Assembly (NCBI RefSeq): GCF_009817885.1
Contig: NZ_CP041764.1
Coordinates: forward strand, 992,001 to 1,056,000
Length of the DNA stretch: 64,000 nucleotides
Direction: 5' to 3'
Origin: Serratia rhizosphaerae
GTDB lineage: Bacteria > Pseudomonadota > Gammaproteobacteria > Enterobacterales > Enterobacteriaceae
A program made the position numbers and the translations under genes. The notes under the pieces are model-generated. The model worked only from the letters and a program-made list of their open reading frames with translations. It did no database searches and was not told the origin of the DNA. Positions 52,576 to 61,319 of this stretch are shown here, in pieces. Within the stretch, counting starts at the first letter, position 1; every line of letters begins with the position of its first letter.

Positions 52576-53646
52576 TTACTCGCCGACGGATTCGTTTTCC
52601 GCCTGCGGGTTACGGCTGATAAACATCGCATCGCCGTAACTGAAGAAGCGGTATTGCTCGGCCACCGCCTGCTGATAGGCATGCATAGTGTTCTGGTAGC
52701 CGGCAAAGGCGGAAACCAGCATGATCAGCGTCGATTCCGGCAGGTGGAAATTGGTCACCAGCGCATCGATCACCTGATAGTGATACCCCGGATAGATAAA
52801 GATGCTGGTATCGTCGAAGAACGGCGCAATCAGCGCGTCCTTGCTGGCAGCGGCGGCACTCTCCAGCGAGCGCACCGAGGTGGTGCCGACGGCAATCACC
52901 CGTTTGCCGCGCGCTTTACAGGCCAGTACCGCATCCACGACCTCTTGCGGCACTTCGGCATACTCGGCATGCATAATGTGATCTTCAATGCTGTCCACCC
53001 GCACCGGCTGGAAGGTGCCGGCGCCAACATGCAGGGTGACGAACGCCATCTCCACGCCCTTGGCGCGCAACGCCGCCAGCAGCGGCTCGTCAAAGTGCAG
53101 GCCGGCGGTCGGCGCCGCCACCGCGCCCGGCTTTTCGCTGTAGACGGTCTGATAAAGCTCGCGGTCGGCGTCTTCGTCCGGCCGGTCGATATACGGCGGC
53201 AGCGGCATATGGCCAACATCATTCAAAATGGCGAACACGTCACGCTCATCGTCGAAACGCAGCTCAAACAGGGCGTCATGACGCGCCACCATGGTCGCAG
53301 CGATGCTTTCGTCATCGCCCAGCAGCAGCTCAGCGCCCGGTTTCGGCGCCTTCGAGGCGCGCACGTGCGCCAGCACCCGGCTGTCGTCCAGTACGCGCTC
53401 CACCAGCACCTCAATCTTGCCGCCGCTGGCCTTACGGCCGAAGATGCGCGCCGGGATCACCCGGGTATTGTTAAACACCAGCAGGTCGCCGGCCTCCAAT
53501 TTATCCAGCAGGTCGGTGAACACGCCGTGCGTCAGTTCACCGCTTGGCCCATCCAACTGCAGCAGGCGACAGCCGCTGCGCTGTGCCTGCGGGTAACGGG
53601 CGATCAAAGACTCGGGAAGTTCAAAGGAAAAATCGGCGACGCGCAT
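52576..53646 (-). CDS. queA: S-adenosylmethionine:tRNA ribosyltransferase-isomerase
   Basis: 356 aa from MRVADFSFELPESLIARYP, as in E. coli. A GTG three codons upstream is possible but adds unconserved residues. Conserved motifs include LVFNNTRVIPARIFG, SEKPGAVAAPTAGLHF and THLHVGAGTFQPV-like VTLHVGAGTFQPV. It builds the epoxyqueuosine ring on preQ1-modified tRNA using the ribosyl part of SAM. First gene of queA-tgt-yajC-secDF. Confidence 0.97.
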   Translation of the reverse strand: MRVADFSFELPESLIARYPQAQRSGCRLLQLDGPSGELTHGVFTDLLDKLEAGDLLVFNNTRVIPARIFGRKASGGKIEVLVERVLDDSRVLAHVRASKAPKPGAELLLGDDESIAATMVARHDALFELRFDDERDVFAILNDVGHMPLPPYIDRPDEDADRELYQTVYSEKPGAVAAPTAGLHFDEPLLAALRAKGVEMAFVTLHVGAGTFQPVRVDSIEDHIMHAEYAEVPQEVVDAVLACKARGKRVIAVGTTSVRSLESAAAASKDALIAPFFDDTSIFIYPGYHYQVIDALVTNFHLPESTLIMLVSAFAGYQNTMHAYQQAVAEQYRFFSYGDAMFISRNPQAENESVGE

Positions 53647-53791
53647 GGTATTCACTTCAGCTAAAAAAATAGGCGCTATAGTCTAAAGCCATGGGGGAAA
53701 GGCGGCAAGGAATAAGGCGAATTTCCCGCGCGCCACCGTTATGGCACAGAACGGTGCCTCAAGATAACCCACTTTAAGGTATAGTGACCGG

Positions 53792-54373
53792 ATGAATTTC
53801 CTTGCTCATCTCCATTTGGCCCAGTTGGCGGACAGCTCGCTGCTGGGTAACCTGCTGGCCGACTTTGTGCGCGGCAACCCGGCGGCGGACTATGCGCCCG
53901 AGGTGGCGGAAGGCATTATGCTGCACCGCCGTATTGACGTTCTGACGGACTCGCTGCCGCAGGTTAAACAGAGCCGCGATTACTTTGGCACCGACTATCG
54001 CCGCGTGGCGCCCATCACGCTCGATGTGGTGTGGGACCACTTTCTGGCGCGACACTGGCGGCAGATCGAGCCGACGCGTCCGCTCAGTGATTTTACCCGC
54101 CAGGCGCGCGATCAAATCGTTCCTCATCTGGCGCAAACGCCCGAGCGTTTTCAGACCCTGAACCATTACCTCTGGTCAGAACGCTGGCTGGAGCGCTACG
54201 CCGAACTGCCGTTTATCGCTCAGGTGCTGCGCGGCATGGCCAGCCGGCGACCGCGACTGGCGGCGCTGGGCGGCTCTTTCGCCGACGTAGAGCGCCACTA
54301 TCATCAGCTTGAAACACAGTTCTGGCAGTTTTATCCTCAACTGATGCGTCAGGCACAGGCCAAACGCCTGTAG
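53792..54373 (+). CDS. acpH: ACP phosphodiesterase
   Basis: 193 aa, as in E. coli. The family N-terminus MNFLAHLHLAQLADSSLLGN and the HD-like residues in HRRIDVLTD and VWDHFLARHW are present. It removes the 4-phosphopantetheine group from acyl carrier protein. Divergent from queA as in E. coli. The ribosome site is weak. The 253 bp downstream hold the peroxiredoxin promoter. Confidence 0.94.
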   Translation: MNFLAHLHLAQLADSSLLGNLLADFVRGNPAADYAPEVAEGIMLHRRIDVLTDSLPQVKQSRDYFGTDYRRVAPITLDVVWDHFLARHWRQIEPTRPLSDFTRQARDQIVPHLAQTPERFQTLNHYLWSERWLERYAELPFIAQVLRGMASRRPRLAALGGSFADVERHYHQLETQFWQFYPQLMRQAQAKRL

Positions 54374-54487
54374 CGGGGCCGGCAAGCGCACGTGACAACG
54401 CCGCCTGACAACAATTTTGCCGTTAACGCTTGCCCTTTTGCCGGAAAAGGTTATTTTTAAGGCTCGCTGTATTAATTACTGATATCG

Positions 54488-54502
54488 ATAGATAAAAACT
54501 AT
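54488..54502 (+). promoter_or_regulatory. OxyR-like site upstream of the peroxiredoxin gene
   Basis: ATAGATAAAAACTAT fits every fixed position of the OxyR motif ATAGNTNNNANCTAT. A poorer second unit (ATTGGCGTTTTTAAC, 54510-54524) follows after the expected 7-bp spacer and would abut the -35 region. A TATACT -10 lies at 54549-54554 with a poor -35, as is common for activated promoters. Confidence 0.65.
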
Positions 54503-54626
54503 CTCAATGATTGGCGTTTTTAACCTTTATTCGCCGACGCAAGGCCCCTATACTGGCCCAAGTTTTTGCCCGCGGTTTACCTCCTCGGGCAGACATTAAC
54601 CCTTAACTACTATTACAGGAGTAATC

Positions 54627-55229
54627 ATGGTCCTGGTAACTCGTCAAGCCCCTGACTTCACCGCAGCTGCCGTACTTGGTAACGGCGAAATCGTTGAAAA
54701 CTTCAACCTGAAAAAACACCTGAACGGCAAACCAGCCGTACTGTTCTTCTGGCCAATGGACTTCACCTTCGTGTGCCCTTCAGAGCTGATCGCTTTCGAT
54801 CACCGCTATGAAGAGTTCCAGAAGCGTGGCGTAGAAGTGGTTGGCGTTTCCTTCGACTCCGAGTTCGTTCACAACGCATGGCGTAAAACCCCTGTTGAAA
54901 ACGGCGGCATCGGTGAAGTGAAATACGCAATGGTTGCTGACGTTAAGCGTGAAATCCAGAAAGCTTACGGCATCGAGCACCCGGAAGCGGGCGTTGCGCT
55001 GCGTGGTTCTTTCCTGATCGACAAAGACGGCATCGTGCGTTCTCAGATCGTTAACGATCTGCCAATCGGCCGTAACATCGACGAAATGATCCGCACCGTT
55101 GATGCGCTGCAGTTCCATGAAGAGCACGGCGAAGTGTGCCCGGCTCAGTGGGAAAAAGGCAAAGAAGGTATGGGCGCGTCTCCAGACGGCGTTGCTAAAT
55201 ACCTGTCTGAAAACGCTGCCAAGCTGTAA
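54627..55229 (+). CDS. Typical 2-Cys peroxiredoxin (AhpC/TSA family)
   Basis: 200 aa. The peroxidatic Cys50 lies in DFTFVCPSE, with conserved Pro43 and Thr47, and the resolving Cys171 in EVCPAQW. It reduces hydrogen peroxide, organic hydroperoxides or peroxynitrite in the cytosol. It has the length of the Prx1-type peroxiredoxin C found in many Enterobacterales and is distinct from an ahpCF pair, since no ahpF follows. It has an AGGAG ribosome site, an OxyR-like site upstream and its own terminator. Codon use looks like that of a highly expressed gene. Confidence 0.96.
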   Translation: MVLVTRQAPDFTAAAVLGNGEIVENFNLKKHLNGKPAVLFFWPMDFTFVCPSELIAFDHRYEEFQKRGVEVVGVSFDSEFVHNAWRKTPVENGGIGEVKYAMVADVKREIQKAYGIEHPEAGVALRGSFLIDKDGIVRSQIVNDLPIGRNIDEMIRTVDALQFHEEHGEVCPAQWEKGKEGMGASPDGVAKYLSENAAKL

Positions 55230-55249
55230 TTTCAGCCCTAGCGTTATCT

Positions 55250-55278
55250 ACCGGTCAGCCTTGCTGGCCGGTTTTTTT
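55250..55278 (+). terminator. Terminator of the peroxiredoxin gene
   Basis: Stem ACCGGTCAGC / GCTGGCCGGT (one G-T pair) with loop CTT, followed by seven Ts. Confidence 0.9.
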
Positions 55279-55435
55279 ATGCCCTTTTGTTGTGCAGCCC
55301 CGCCGCGTTTTCCTTGTTTTGGTTCACATTCTCCCGTCAATTTTCAGCGCGTGCCGCGCCATGGCGCTACGCTGTAACCGCTGGCCTGTTCTTTGCAGAG
55401 CCTGATAATAAAAAACTGACAGGGTAGGAATATCA

Positions 55436-57199
55436 ATGTTTTTGCACAAATGGAGTCAACCCCTGACCATGGCGGCGCTGCTGGTCAGCGGCAGCCTGCA
55501 CGCCGCCTCCACGCCGGCGGTAGAAGCACGGCAGGGTATGGTGGTCACCTCGCAACGTCTGGCCTCACAGGTGGGCGTCGACATTCTGAAAATGGGCGGT
55601 AATGCGGTGGATGCCGCCGTGGCCGTCGGCTACGCGCAGGCGGTGGTTAACCCCTGCTGCGGTAATATCGGCGGCGGTGGTTTTATGACCGTCCATCTGG
55701 CCGACGGCACCGATACCTTTATCAACTTCCGTGAAACCGCGCCGGCGGCGGCCAGCGCCGATATGTACCTGGACGCCGGCGGCAAAGTGAAAAAAGGCGC
55801 CAGCCTGTACGGCTACCTGGCCGCCGGCGTGCCGGGCACCGTGCTGGGCATGGAAACCGCGCGCAAAAAATACGGCAAGCTGAGCCGCGAACAGGTGATG
55901 GCGCCGGCCATCAAGCTGGCGCGGGAAGGCTTTGTGCTGACGCGCGCCGATACCGATATCCTCGATACCACCGTCGCACGCTTTAAGCAGGACCCCGAAG
56001 CGGCCAGAATCTTCCTGCGTAAAGACGGCAGCGCGCTGCAGCCGGGTGATCGTCTGGTGCAGGCCGATCTGGCCAATACGCTGGACACCATCGCCAAACA
56101 GGGGCCGGACGCCTTCTACCACGGTAAAATTCCGCAGGCGGTGGAAGCGGCGGCCCGTAAGGGCGGCGGTATTCTGACCGCGGCCGACTTCGCCAACTAC
56201 AAAGTCACCGAAACGGCGCCGATTACCTGCAGCTACCGCGGCTATAAGTTCGTCTCATCGCCGCCGCCAAGCTCCGGCGGCGTTACGCTGTGCGAAACGC
56301 TGAATATCCTGGAAGGCTACGATCTGAAAAGCATGGGCTTTAACTCGGCGGCGGCCATCCACACCATGACCGAAGCCATGCGCCACGCCTATATGGATCG
56401 CAACACCTATCTCGGCGACCCGGCCTTTATCAACAACCCGATCGACCGGCTGGTCAGCAAAAGCTATGCCGAGCAAATCCGCAAGCAAATCGTCCCCGGC
56501 AAGGCAACGCCGTCGGAAAACGTGCAGCCCGGCATGGAGCCGCATGAAAAACCGGAAACCACTCACTACTCCATCGTCGATCATGACGGCAATGCGGTAT
56601 CAACCACCTATACGGTCAACGGCCGCTTCGGCGCGGTGGTGATCGCCCCCGGCACCGGTTTCTTCCTCAATGACGAAATGGATGACTTTACCGTGAAGGT
56701 CGGCGAGAAAAACCTCTATGGGCTGGTGCAGGGCACCGCCAACGCCATCGCCCCCGGTAAGCGCCCACTATCGTCGATGAGCCCGACGCTGGTGACCAAA
56801 GACAATAAAATCTTTATGGTGCTCGGCTCACCGGGCGGTTCGCGCATTATCACCATCACGCTGCAGACCGCGCTTAACGTGATCGACCACGGCATGGCGC
56901 CGCAGGAGGCGGTGGATGCGCCGCGCATTCACCACCAGTGGCTGCCTGACGAGGTCTACTACGAACAGCGCGGCGTCTCCGCGGATACGCTGAATCTGCT
57001 GCAGAAGATGGGTTACAAAATGGTGGAGCAGACGCCATGGGGCGCGGCCGAACTGATTCTGGTCGGTCTGCCGGGCGCGGCGGGCGTGACGCCGGCCAAC
57101 TCCGGCAATGACTCGGCGGTCTCCGGCAAGGTGCGCGAAGGCTATCTGTACGGCGCTAACGACGTACGCCGCCCGGCCGGCGCGGCGATCGGCTACTGA
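55436..57199 (+). CDS. ggt: Gamma-glutamyltransferase (periplasmic)
   Basis: 587 aa. A signal peptide (about 1-24, ending LHAAS) exports the proenzyme. Autocleavage should occur before the nucleophile Thr375 in PETTHYSIVDHDG, giving large and small subunits. The oxyanion and substrate segments RETAPAAASADM, GNAVSTTYTVNGRFG and RPLSSMSPTLV are intact. It hydrolyses or transpeptidates the gamma-glutamyl bond of glutathione. From memory ggt is elsewhere in E. coli, so this is a rearranged location. Confidence 0.95.
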   Translation: MFLHKWSQPLTMAALLVSGSLHAASTPAVEARQGMVVTSQRLASQVGVDILKMGGNAVDAAVAVGYAQAVVNPCCGNIGGGGFMTVHLADGTDTFINFRETAPAAASADMYLDAGGKVKKGASLYGYLAAGVPGTVLGMETARKKYGKLSREQVMAPAIKLAREGFVLTRADTDILDTTVARFKQDPEAARIFLRKDGSALQPGDRLVQADLANTLDTIAKQGPDAFYHGKIPQAVEAAARKGGGILTAADFANYKVTETAPITCSYRGYKFVSSPPPSSGGVTLCETLNILEGYDLKSMGFNSAAAIHTMTEAMRHAYMDRNTYLGDPAFINNPIDRLVSKSYAEQIRKQIVPGKATPSENVQPGMEPHEKPETTHYSIVDHDGNAVSTTYTVNGRFGAVVIAPGTGFFLNDEMDDFTVKVGEKNLYGLVQGTANAIAPGKRPLSSMSPTLVTKDNKIFMVLGSPGGSRIITITLQTALNVIDHGMAPQEAVDAPRIHHQWLPDEVYYEQRGVSADTLNLLQKMGYKMVEQTPWGAAELILVGLPGAAGVTPANSGNDSAVSGKVREGYLYGANDVRRPAGAAIGY

Positions 57200-57207
57200 T
57201 GCCATCC

Positions 57208-57234
57208 CGGGGGCCGCTCGGCCCCCGTTCTTTT
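57208..57234 (+). terminator. Terminator of ggt
   Basis: Stem CGGGGGCC / GGCCCCCG with loop GCTC and TTCTTTT following. It also abuts the malZ stop. Confidence 0.85.
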
Positions 57235-57236
57235 AG

Positions 57237-59057
57237 CTAAAGCCGCCAGACGCTCGCCGATTCCGCGGCCAGACGCAGCGACAGGCCGCCATCGCACGCC
57301 GACAGTTCGCCCTCGCCTTCCAGCCTCCGCCAGTCGCCCGGCGTCAGCAGCGGGCTATATGCCAGCCGCACCGCCTGATTACCGCCGCCGCGCTGCAGCG
57401 CCACCAGCACGCGCTCCTGCTGGTAAGTACGTACAAACACCAGCGTCTCCCCCTGCGCGAACAGCACCTGACAGCCGCCGCGCCGCAGCGCCAGACTTTG
57501 CTTGCGCAGTGCCGCCATCCGCTGAAACAGCGCCAGCAGCGGCCATTCCCACTGGCTCTCATCCCAGGGAAACGGCTTACGGCACAGCGGGTCATTCTCA
57601 CCGTCCAACCCCACTTCATCGCCGTAATACAGGCAGGGCACGCCGATCCAGCTCATCAGCCACACCGCCGCCATGCGCATCCGCGCCATATTGCCGCCCA
57701 ACAGGGTCAAAAAACGCGGCGTGTCATGACTGTCGAGCTGATTGAACATTATCAGTTGGCGGTTATGCGGCAGACCGGCGCGGTAGCTGTCCATCCATGT
57801 TGCAACGGCGGCGGCGTCCAAATCGACAGGATGACGCGCCACATCAACCCCCGCCAGAAACGCCCGCAGCGGCAGGGCAAAGCCCATATAGTTCATCGCC
57901 GCATCTTCTACGCCGGCATGCAGCCAGCGGCGCGCATCGCCAAAATGTTCGCCCAGCAGATAGGCGGCAGGATTCTCCTCTCTGGCCGCCTGATAGATGC
58001 CCGCCAAATGGCGCAGGTTACCGCCGGCGCCGCCGTTCTCCCCAAGCATATGCACCACGTCCAGCCGCCAGCCGTCAATGCTGTACGGCGGCTTCAGCCA
58101 GTGGCGCACCACGCTGTCGGCATCACCATAGATCGCCGCCGCTACCTGCGGCTCGGCGTAATTCAGCTTCGGCAGGCTGGCGTTGCCTTTCCAGGTGAGT
58201 GCGGTGCCGTCGGGATAAAAGTTAAACCAGTTACGGTAGCGGGAATCCGGGTGGTGGCAGGCGCCCTCTTCACCCTGCCGGTGACGATCGAACCACGGAT
58301 GCGAATCGCCGGTATGGTTAAATACGCCGTCCAGCAGCAGTTTCATCCCTATTTTGTGAGTGCTTACTCGCAAGCGTCGCAGCGCCGCGTTGCCGCCCAG
58401 GTACGGGTCCACCTGATAGTAATCCTCGGTATCGTATTTATGTACGCTGGGCGCGGTGAAAATCGGATTGAGGTAGAGCGCGGTGACGCCCAACTGCTGC
58501 AGATAGGGCAGCTTCATAATAATGCCGTCCAGATCGCCGCCGTAAAAGGTCGACGCCGCCAGCCGTTCGTCCAACGGCTGCTGCCAGCTGCGCCGCTCCA
58601 CCGGCGTACCGGCGGCATGATGCACGTAGCTGCCGCTCTGTATCCCATGCGCGCCGCCGCTGCTGGCGAAGCGATCGGGGAATATCTGGTAAAACAGCCG
58701 ATCCGCCACCCAGCCCGGGCCGTCGTCCGGCTCGTCGAGCGCGAACTGCGTCAGTTGATCCGGCGGCGTCAACGACCAGCCTAACGGGCCGAACCAGCGC
58801 TGGCGGTCGGCCCACAGCAGCTTAAAGCAGTAGCGCCGCGTCGCCTCTCCTTCATTCAGCGTCAGGCTGGCGCGATAGCACAGCCGGCCGTCAACGGACT
58901 GCGCCGCCATCGGCAGCAGCCACTCTTCATTATCCGGTTCCGCACGCAGCAATACCTGCAGGGGCGGCATTGAAGCCTGCAACCACAGCGTGATATCCAA
59001 CTGCTGCCCATTCTTTTCCACAAACGGCGGCACCGGCAGATGCCAGGCTTCCAGCAT
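57237..59057 (-). CDS. malZ: Maltodextrin glucosidase
   Basis: 606 aa from MLEAWHLPVPPFVEKNG; a longer upstream frame was rejected by alignment with E. coli MalZ (about 605 aa). An N-terminal beta domain (about 1-120) precedes a GH13 barrel. The catalytic Asp is in DGWRLDVVH, the general acid Glu in LLGEHFGDA and the transition-state Asp in NQLDSHDTPRF. It releases glucose from the reducing end of maltodextrins in the cytosol. Other mal genes are not in the window. Confidence 0.96.
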   Translation of the reverse strand: MLEAWHLPVPPFVEKNGQQLDITLWLQASMPPLQVLLRAEPDNEEWLLPMAAQSVDGRLCYRASLTLNEGEATRRYCFKLLWADRQRWFGPLGWSLTPPDQLTQFALDEPDDGPGWVADRLFYQIFPDRFASSGGAHGIQSGSYVHHAAGTPVERRSWQQPLDERLAASTFYGGDLDGIIMKLPYLQQLGVTALYLNPIFTAPSVHKYDTEDYYQVDPYLGGNAALRRLRVSTHKIGMKLLLDGVFNHTGDSHPWFDRHRQGEEGACHHPDSRYRNWFNFYPDGTALTWKGNASLPKLNYAEPQVAAAIYGDADSVVRHWLKPPYSIDGWRLDVVHMLGENGGAGGNLRHLAGIYQAAREENPAAYLLGEHFGDARRWLHAGVEDAAMNYMGFALPLRAFLAGVDVARHPVDLDAAAVATWMDSYRAGLPHNRQLIMFNQLDSHDTPRFLTLLGGNMARMRMAAVWLMSWIGVPCLYYGDEVGLDGENDPLCRKPFPWDESQWEWPLLALFQRMAALRKQSLALRRGGCQVLFAQGETLVFVRTYQQERVLVALQRGGGNQAVRLAYSPLLTPGDWRRLEGEGELSACDGGLSLRLAAESASVWRL

Positions 59058-59152
59058 AACGTTCCTCCCGCTGTTGCCAGCGCAAATAACCGTGAATTGC
59101 GCCCAGCATGCCACGCCGCCCGTTCCCGTCACTCATCTGTCAGCGATAAAAA

Positions 59153-59182
59153 CGGGGGAGGAGCCGGGAGGCTGAGAGGAGG
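59153..59182 (+). promoter_or_regulatory. Possible MalT boxes in the malZ-ybdG gap
   Basis: GGGGAGGAGC (59156-59165) matches the MalT box GGGGAKGAGG at nine of ten positions. A second purine-rich GGGAGG and GAGGAGG follow. This is suggested mainly by the malZ neighbour and could be chance in a G-rich tract. Confidence 0.25.
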
Positions 59183-59299
59183 AAATCGTGCTAACTTAAT
59201 GTAAAAATTGGTAAACCGGTACACATTACGCGGCACGGGCTATAGGCTTACGCCCCTATCCGCTTAGTGGCTATTGTTAACACGTTTTATGGAGGAGCT

Positions 59300-60565
59300 A
59301 TGCAACAACGGATTGCTCAATGGTTAGATCAGTTTGGCATCGAATTTACCGGCATCATGTCGCTGGTGCTGGTACTGGTGCTGATCGCCCTGATTTCGGT
59401 GGTTATCCACTTTATCCTGCACCGCGTAGTGCTGGCGGCCATTCAGCGCCGCGGCCAGCAGTCGCAGCGCGTCTGGCAACAGGCGCTGACCCAGTACAAA
59501 CTGTTCCAGCGCGCAGCGCTGCTGCTGCAGGGCGTGATCATCAACCTGCAGGCGCTGTTATGGCTGCACAGCGGCACTCAGACCCAGGCGGTAATCGTCA
59601 CCGCCGCGCAGGTGTGGATCATGGCCTACGCACTGCTGACGCTGTTCTCGCTGCTGGATACCCTGCTGGCGGTGCTGCGCGAAAGCCCGGCGGCCAATCA
59701 GCTGCCGCTGCGCGGCATTTTCCAGAGCGTGAAGCTGATCGCCGCCGTGTTAATCGGCATTATGATCGTCTCGCTGTTGATGGGTAAATCGCCGCTATTG
59801 CTGCTCAGCGGCCTGGGCGCCATGACCGCGGTGCTGATGTTGGTGTTTAAGGATCCGATCCTGGGCCTGGTGGCCGGCATCCAGCTGTCCGCCAACGATA
59901 TGCTGAAAATCGGCGACTGGCTGGAGATGCCGAAATACGGCGCCGACGGCGCGGTCACCGACATCGGCCTGACCACGGTCAAAGTGCGCAACTGGGATAA
60001 CACCGTCACCACCATCCCGACCTACGCGCTGATCTCCGATTCGTTTAAAAACTGGCGCTCCATGTCGGAATCCGGCGGCCGTCGCATCAAACGCAGCATC
60101 AATATCGACACCACCAGCGTGCACTTCCTCTCCGAGCAGGAAGAGCAGCGCCTGAACCGCAACCCGCTGCTGCAGCACTACCTGAACAACAAAACGGAAG
60201 AGCTGCAACAATATAATCAGCAGGCGCAGGTGGATCTCAGCTCGCCGCTCAACGGCCGCCGCCTGACCAACCTGGGCACGCTGCGCGCCTATCTGGAAGC
60301 CTATCTGCGCGCCCACCCGCACATCCACCAGCATATGACGCTGATGGTGCGTCAGCTGTCGCCGACGCCGGAGGGGCTGCCGCTGGAGATCTACGCCTTT
60401 ACCAACACCACGGTCTGGGCGCAGTACGAAAGTATCCAGTCGGATATTTTCGACCATATCTATGCGGTGATTGAAGAGTTCGACCTGCGTATTCATCAGA
60501 CGCCGACCGGCAACGATATGCGCGGCCTGTTGAAAGATATCCGCCCGACGGCCGACGTTTCCTGA
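59300..60565 (+). CDS. ybdG: Mechanosensitive channel of miniconductance, YbdG type
   Basis: 421 aa from MQQRIAQWLDQFGIEFTG, chosen for the GGAGGAGC ribosome site; a start 11 codons earlier is possible. Five membrane helices precede the MscS pore and beta domain (about 180-275). The segment LVFKDPILGLVAGIQLSANDMLKIGDWLEM and VRNWDNTVTTIPTYALI are typical of YbdG rather than MscS. It gates on membrane tension during hypo-osmotic shock. From memory ybdG is elsewhere in E. coli. Confidence 0.94.
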   Translation: MQQRIAQWLDQFGIEFTGIMSLVLVLVLIALISVVIHFILHRVVLAAIQRRGQQSQRVWQQALTQYKLFQRAALLLQGVIINLQALLWLHSGTQTQAVIVTAAQVWIMAYALLTLFSLLDTLLAVLRESPAANQLPLRGIFQSVKLIAAVLIGIMIVSLLMGKSPLLLLSGLGAMTAVLMLVFKDPILGLVAGIQLSANDMLKIGDWLEMPKYGADGAVTDIGLTTVKVRNWDNTVTTIPTYALISDSFKNWRSMSESGGRRIKRSINIDTTSVHFLSEQEEQRLNRNPLLQHYLNNKTEELQQYNQQAQVDLSSPLNGRRLTNLGTLRAYLEAYLRAHPHIHQHMTLMVRQLSPTPEGLPLEIYAFTNTTVWAQYESIQSDIFDHIYAVIEEFDLRIHQTPTGNDMRGLLKDIRPTADVS

Positions 60566-60585
60566 CCGAAACTGACGTAATTATT

Positions 60586-60621
60586 TCTGCTGGTAATTAT
60601 CCTGCTCTGATTGCCAGCAGA
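60586..60621 (+). terminator. Weak hairpin after ybdG
   Basis: The inverted repeat TCTGCTGG / CCAGCAGA with a 20-nt loop lies 20 bp past the ybdG stop, followed by a pyrimidine tract (CTCCCCCCTCTTTTCT). Confidence 0.4.
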
Positions 60622-60695
60622 TATCTCCCCCCTCTTTTCTTTCCGCGCTAAAACGGCGTTAATGCAGCGAATACTCAACCGCCGGGGGGGAACGC

Positions 60696-60953
60696 ATGCA
60701 CTTAACACGGCTCAAACATCGCTTTTTCACGCTGCTCAGCACGCTGCTGTTTATCGGCTGCCTGCACAGCGCCGCACGCGTTGAAGGGAACCTGAAGGTC
60801 ACGCTGCAGCCGGCGCTGAGCGCCTTAAGCCGCGATATGCGGGATATCCGTGACGCGCTGACGCGCTACGCCGGTGAAGACGAGGAATCCCCCACGCCCC
60901 TCACGCGCGGCGAAACCCGCGCCGCCGAACGTGGAGATACTGAAGATAAATAG
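60696..60953 (+). CDS. Hypothetical small exported or membrane protein
   Basis: 85 aa, not recognised. A basic start (MHLTRLKHRF) and a hydrophobic stretch (about 11-27, FTLLSTLLFIGCLHSAA) suggest a signal peptide or one membrane anchor. The Cys22 context IGC only loosely resembles a lipobox. The rest is hydrophilic: a helix (about 32-60, LKVTLQPALSALSRDMRDIR) and a charged tail (DEESPTPLTRGETRAAERGD). A G-rich ribosome site lies just before the ATG. It is 130 bp after ybdG on the same strand and before a long non-coding structured region. Confidence 0.55.
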   Translation: MHLTRLKHRFFTLLSTLLFIGCLHSAARVEGNLKVTLQPALSALSRDMRDIRDALTRYAGEDEESPTPLTRGETRAAERGDTEDK

Positions 60954-61069
60954 CAAGATTCAATGAAGCTCTAGTGACATCGTTATTGCACGGCAATCTG
61001 TAGGCTCAGTGTGATTGGAATTGCCGTAAACGCACGGTATTTCTCTGTAACTACGATAAACGGCAATTG

Positions 61070-61240
61070 CAGGGGCCGTGGGCGCGTTCTGCCCGCTTCG
61101 CGGGTACCCTCACGGCGTCACCGTCGCCGGGCGGGTCGGCTCTACAGGCATCCCTGCCTGTGCCGCCTCAACCGGACATCCCTGTCCGGTTGCCCCTGGC
61201 TCAGGTTCCTTGTTCGGCAGCCCGTAATGCGCGCTAAAGG
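61070..61240 (-). repeat. Structured repeat, left copy
   Basis: Read on the minus strand from about 61240 it has GCCGAACAAGGAAC, then hairpin 1 (61169-61192, 9-bp stem, loop AGGGAT), the linker AGGCGGC, hairpin 2 (61144-61161, 6-bp stem, loop AGGGAT), AGCCG, GTGAGGG, hairpin 3 (61092-61104, stem CCCGC / GCGGG, loop GAA) and CGCGCCCACGGCCCCTG. The order and loops match the right copy while stem sequences differ. Confidence 0.8.
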
Positions 61241-61319
61241 TCAACACCCGAATCTGCCATTACCGGGATAGTTAACCTCCGATTTTGACATTCATAATTT
61301 ACAGACGAAGGCATTGCTG

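Noticed and set aside
61011..61271. 86-codon open frame through the left structured repeat
   Set aside because: The translation simply reads through the hairpins, giving Arg/Cys/Pro-rich sequence. The RNA or DNA structure explains the conservation better than a protein.
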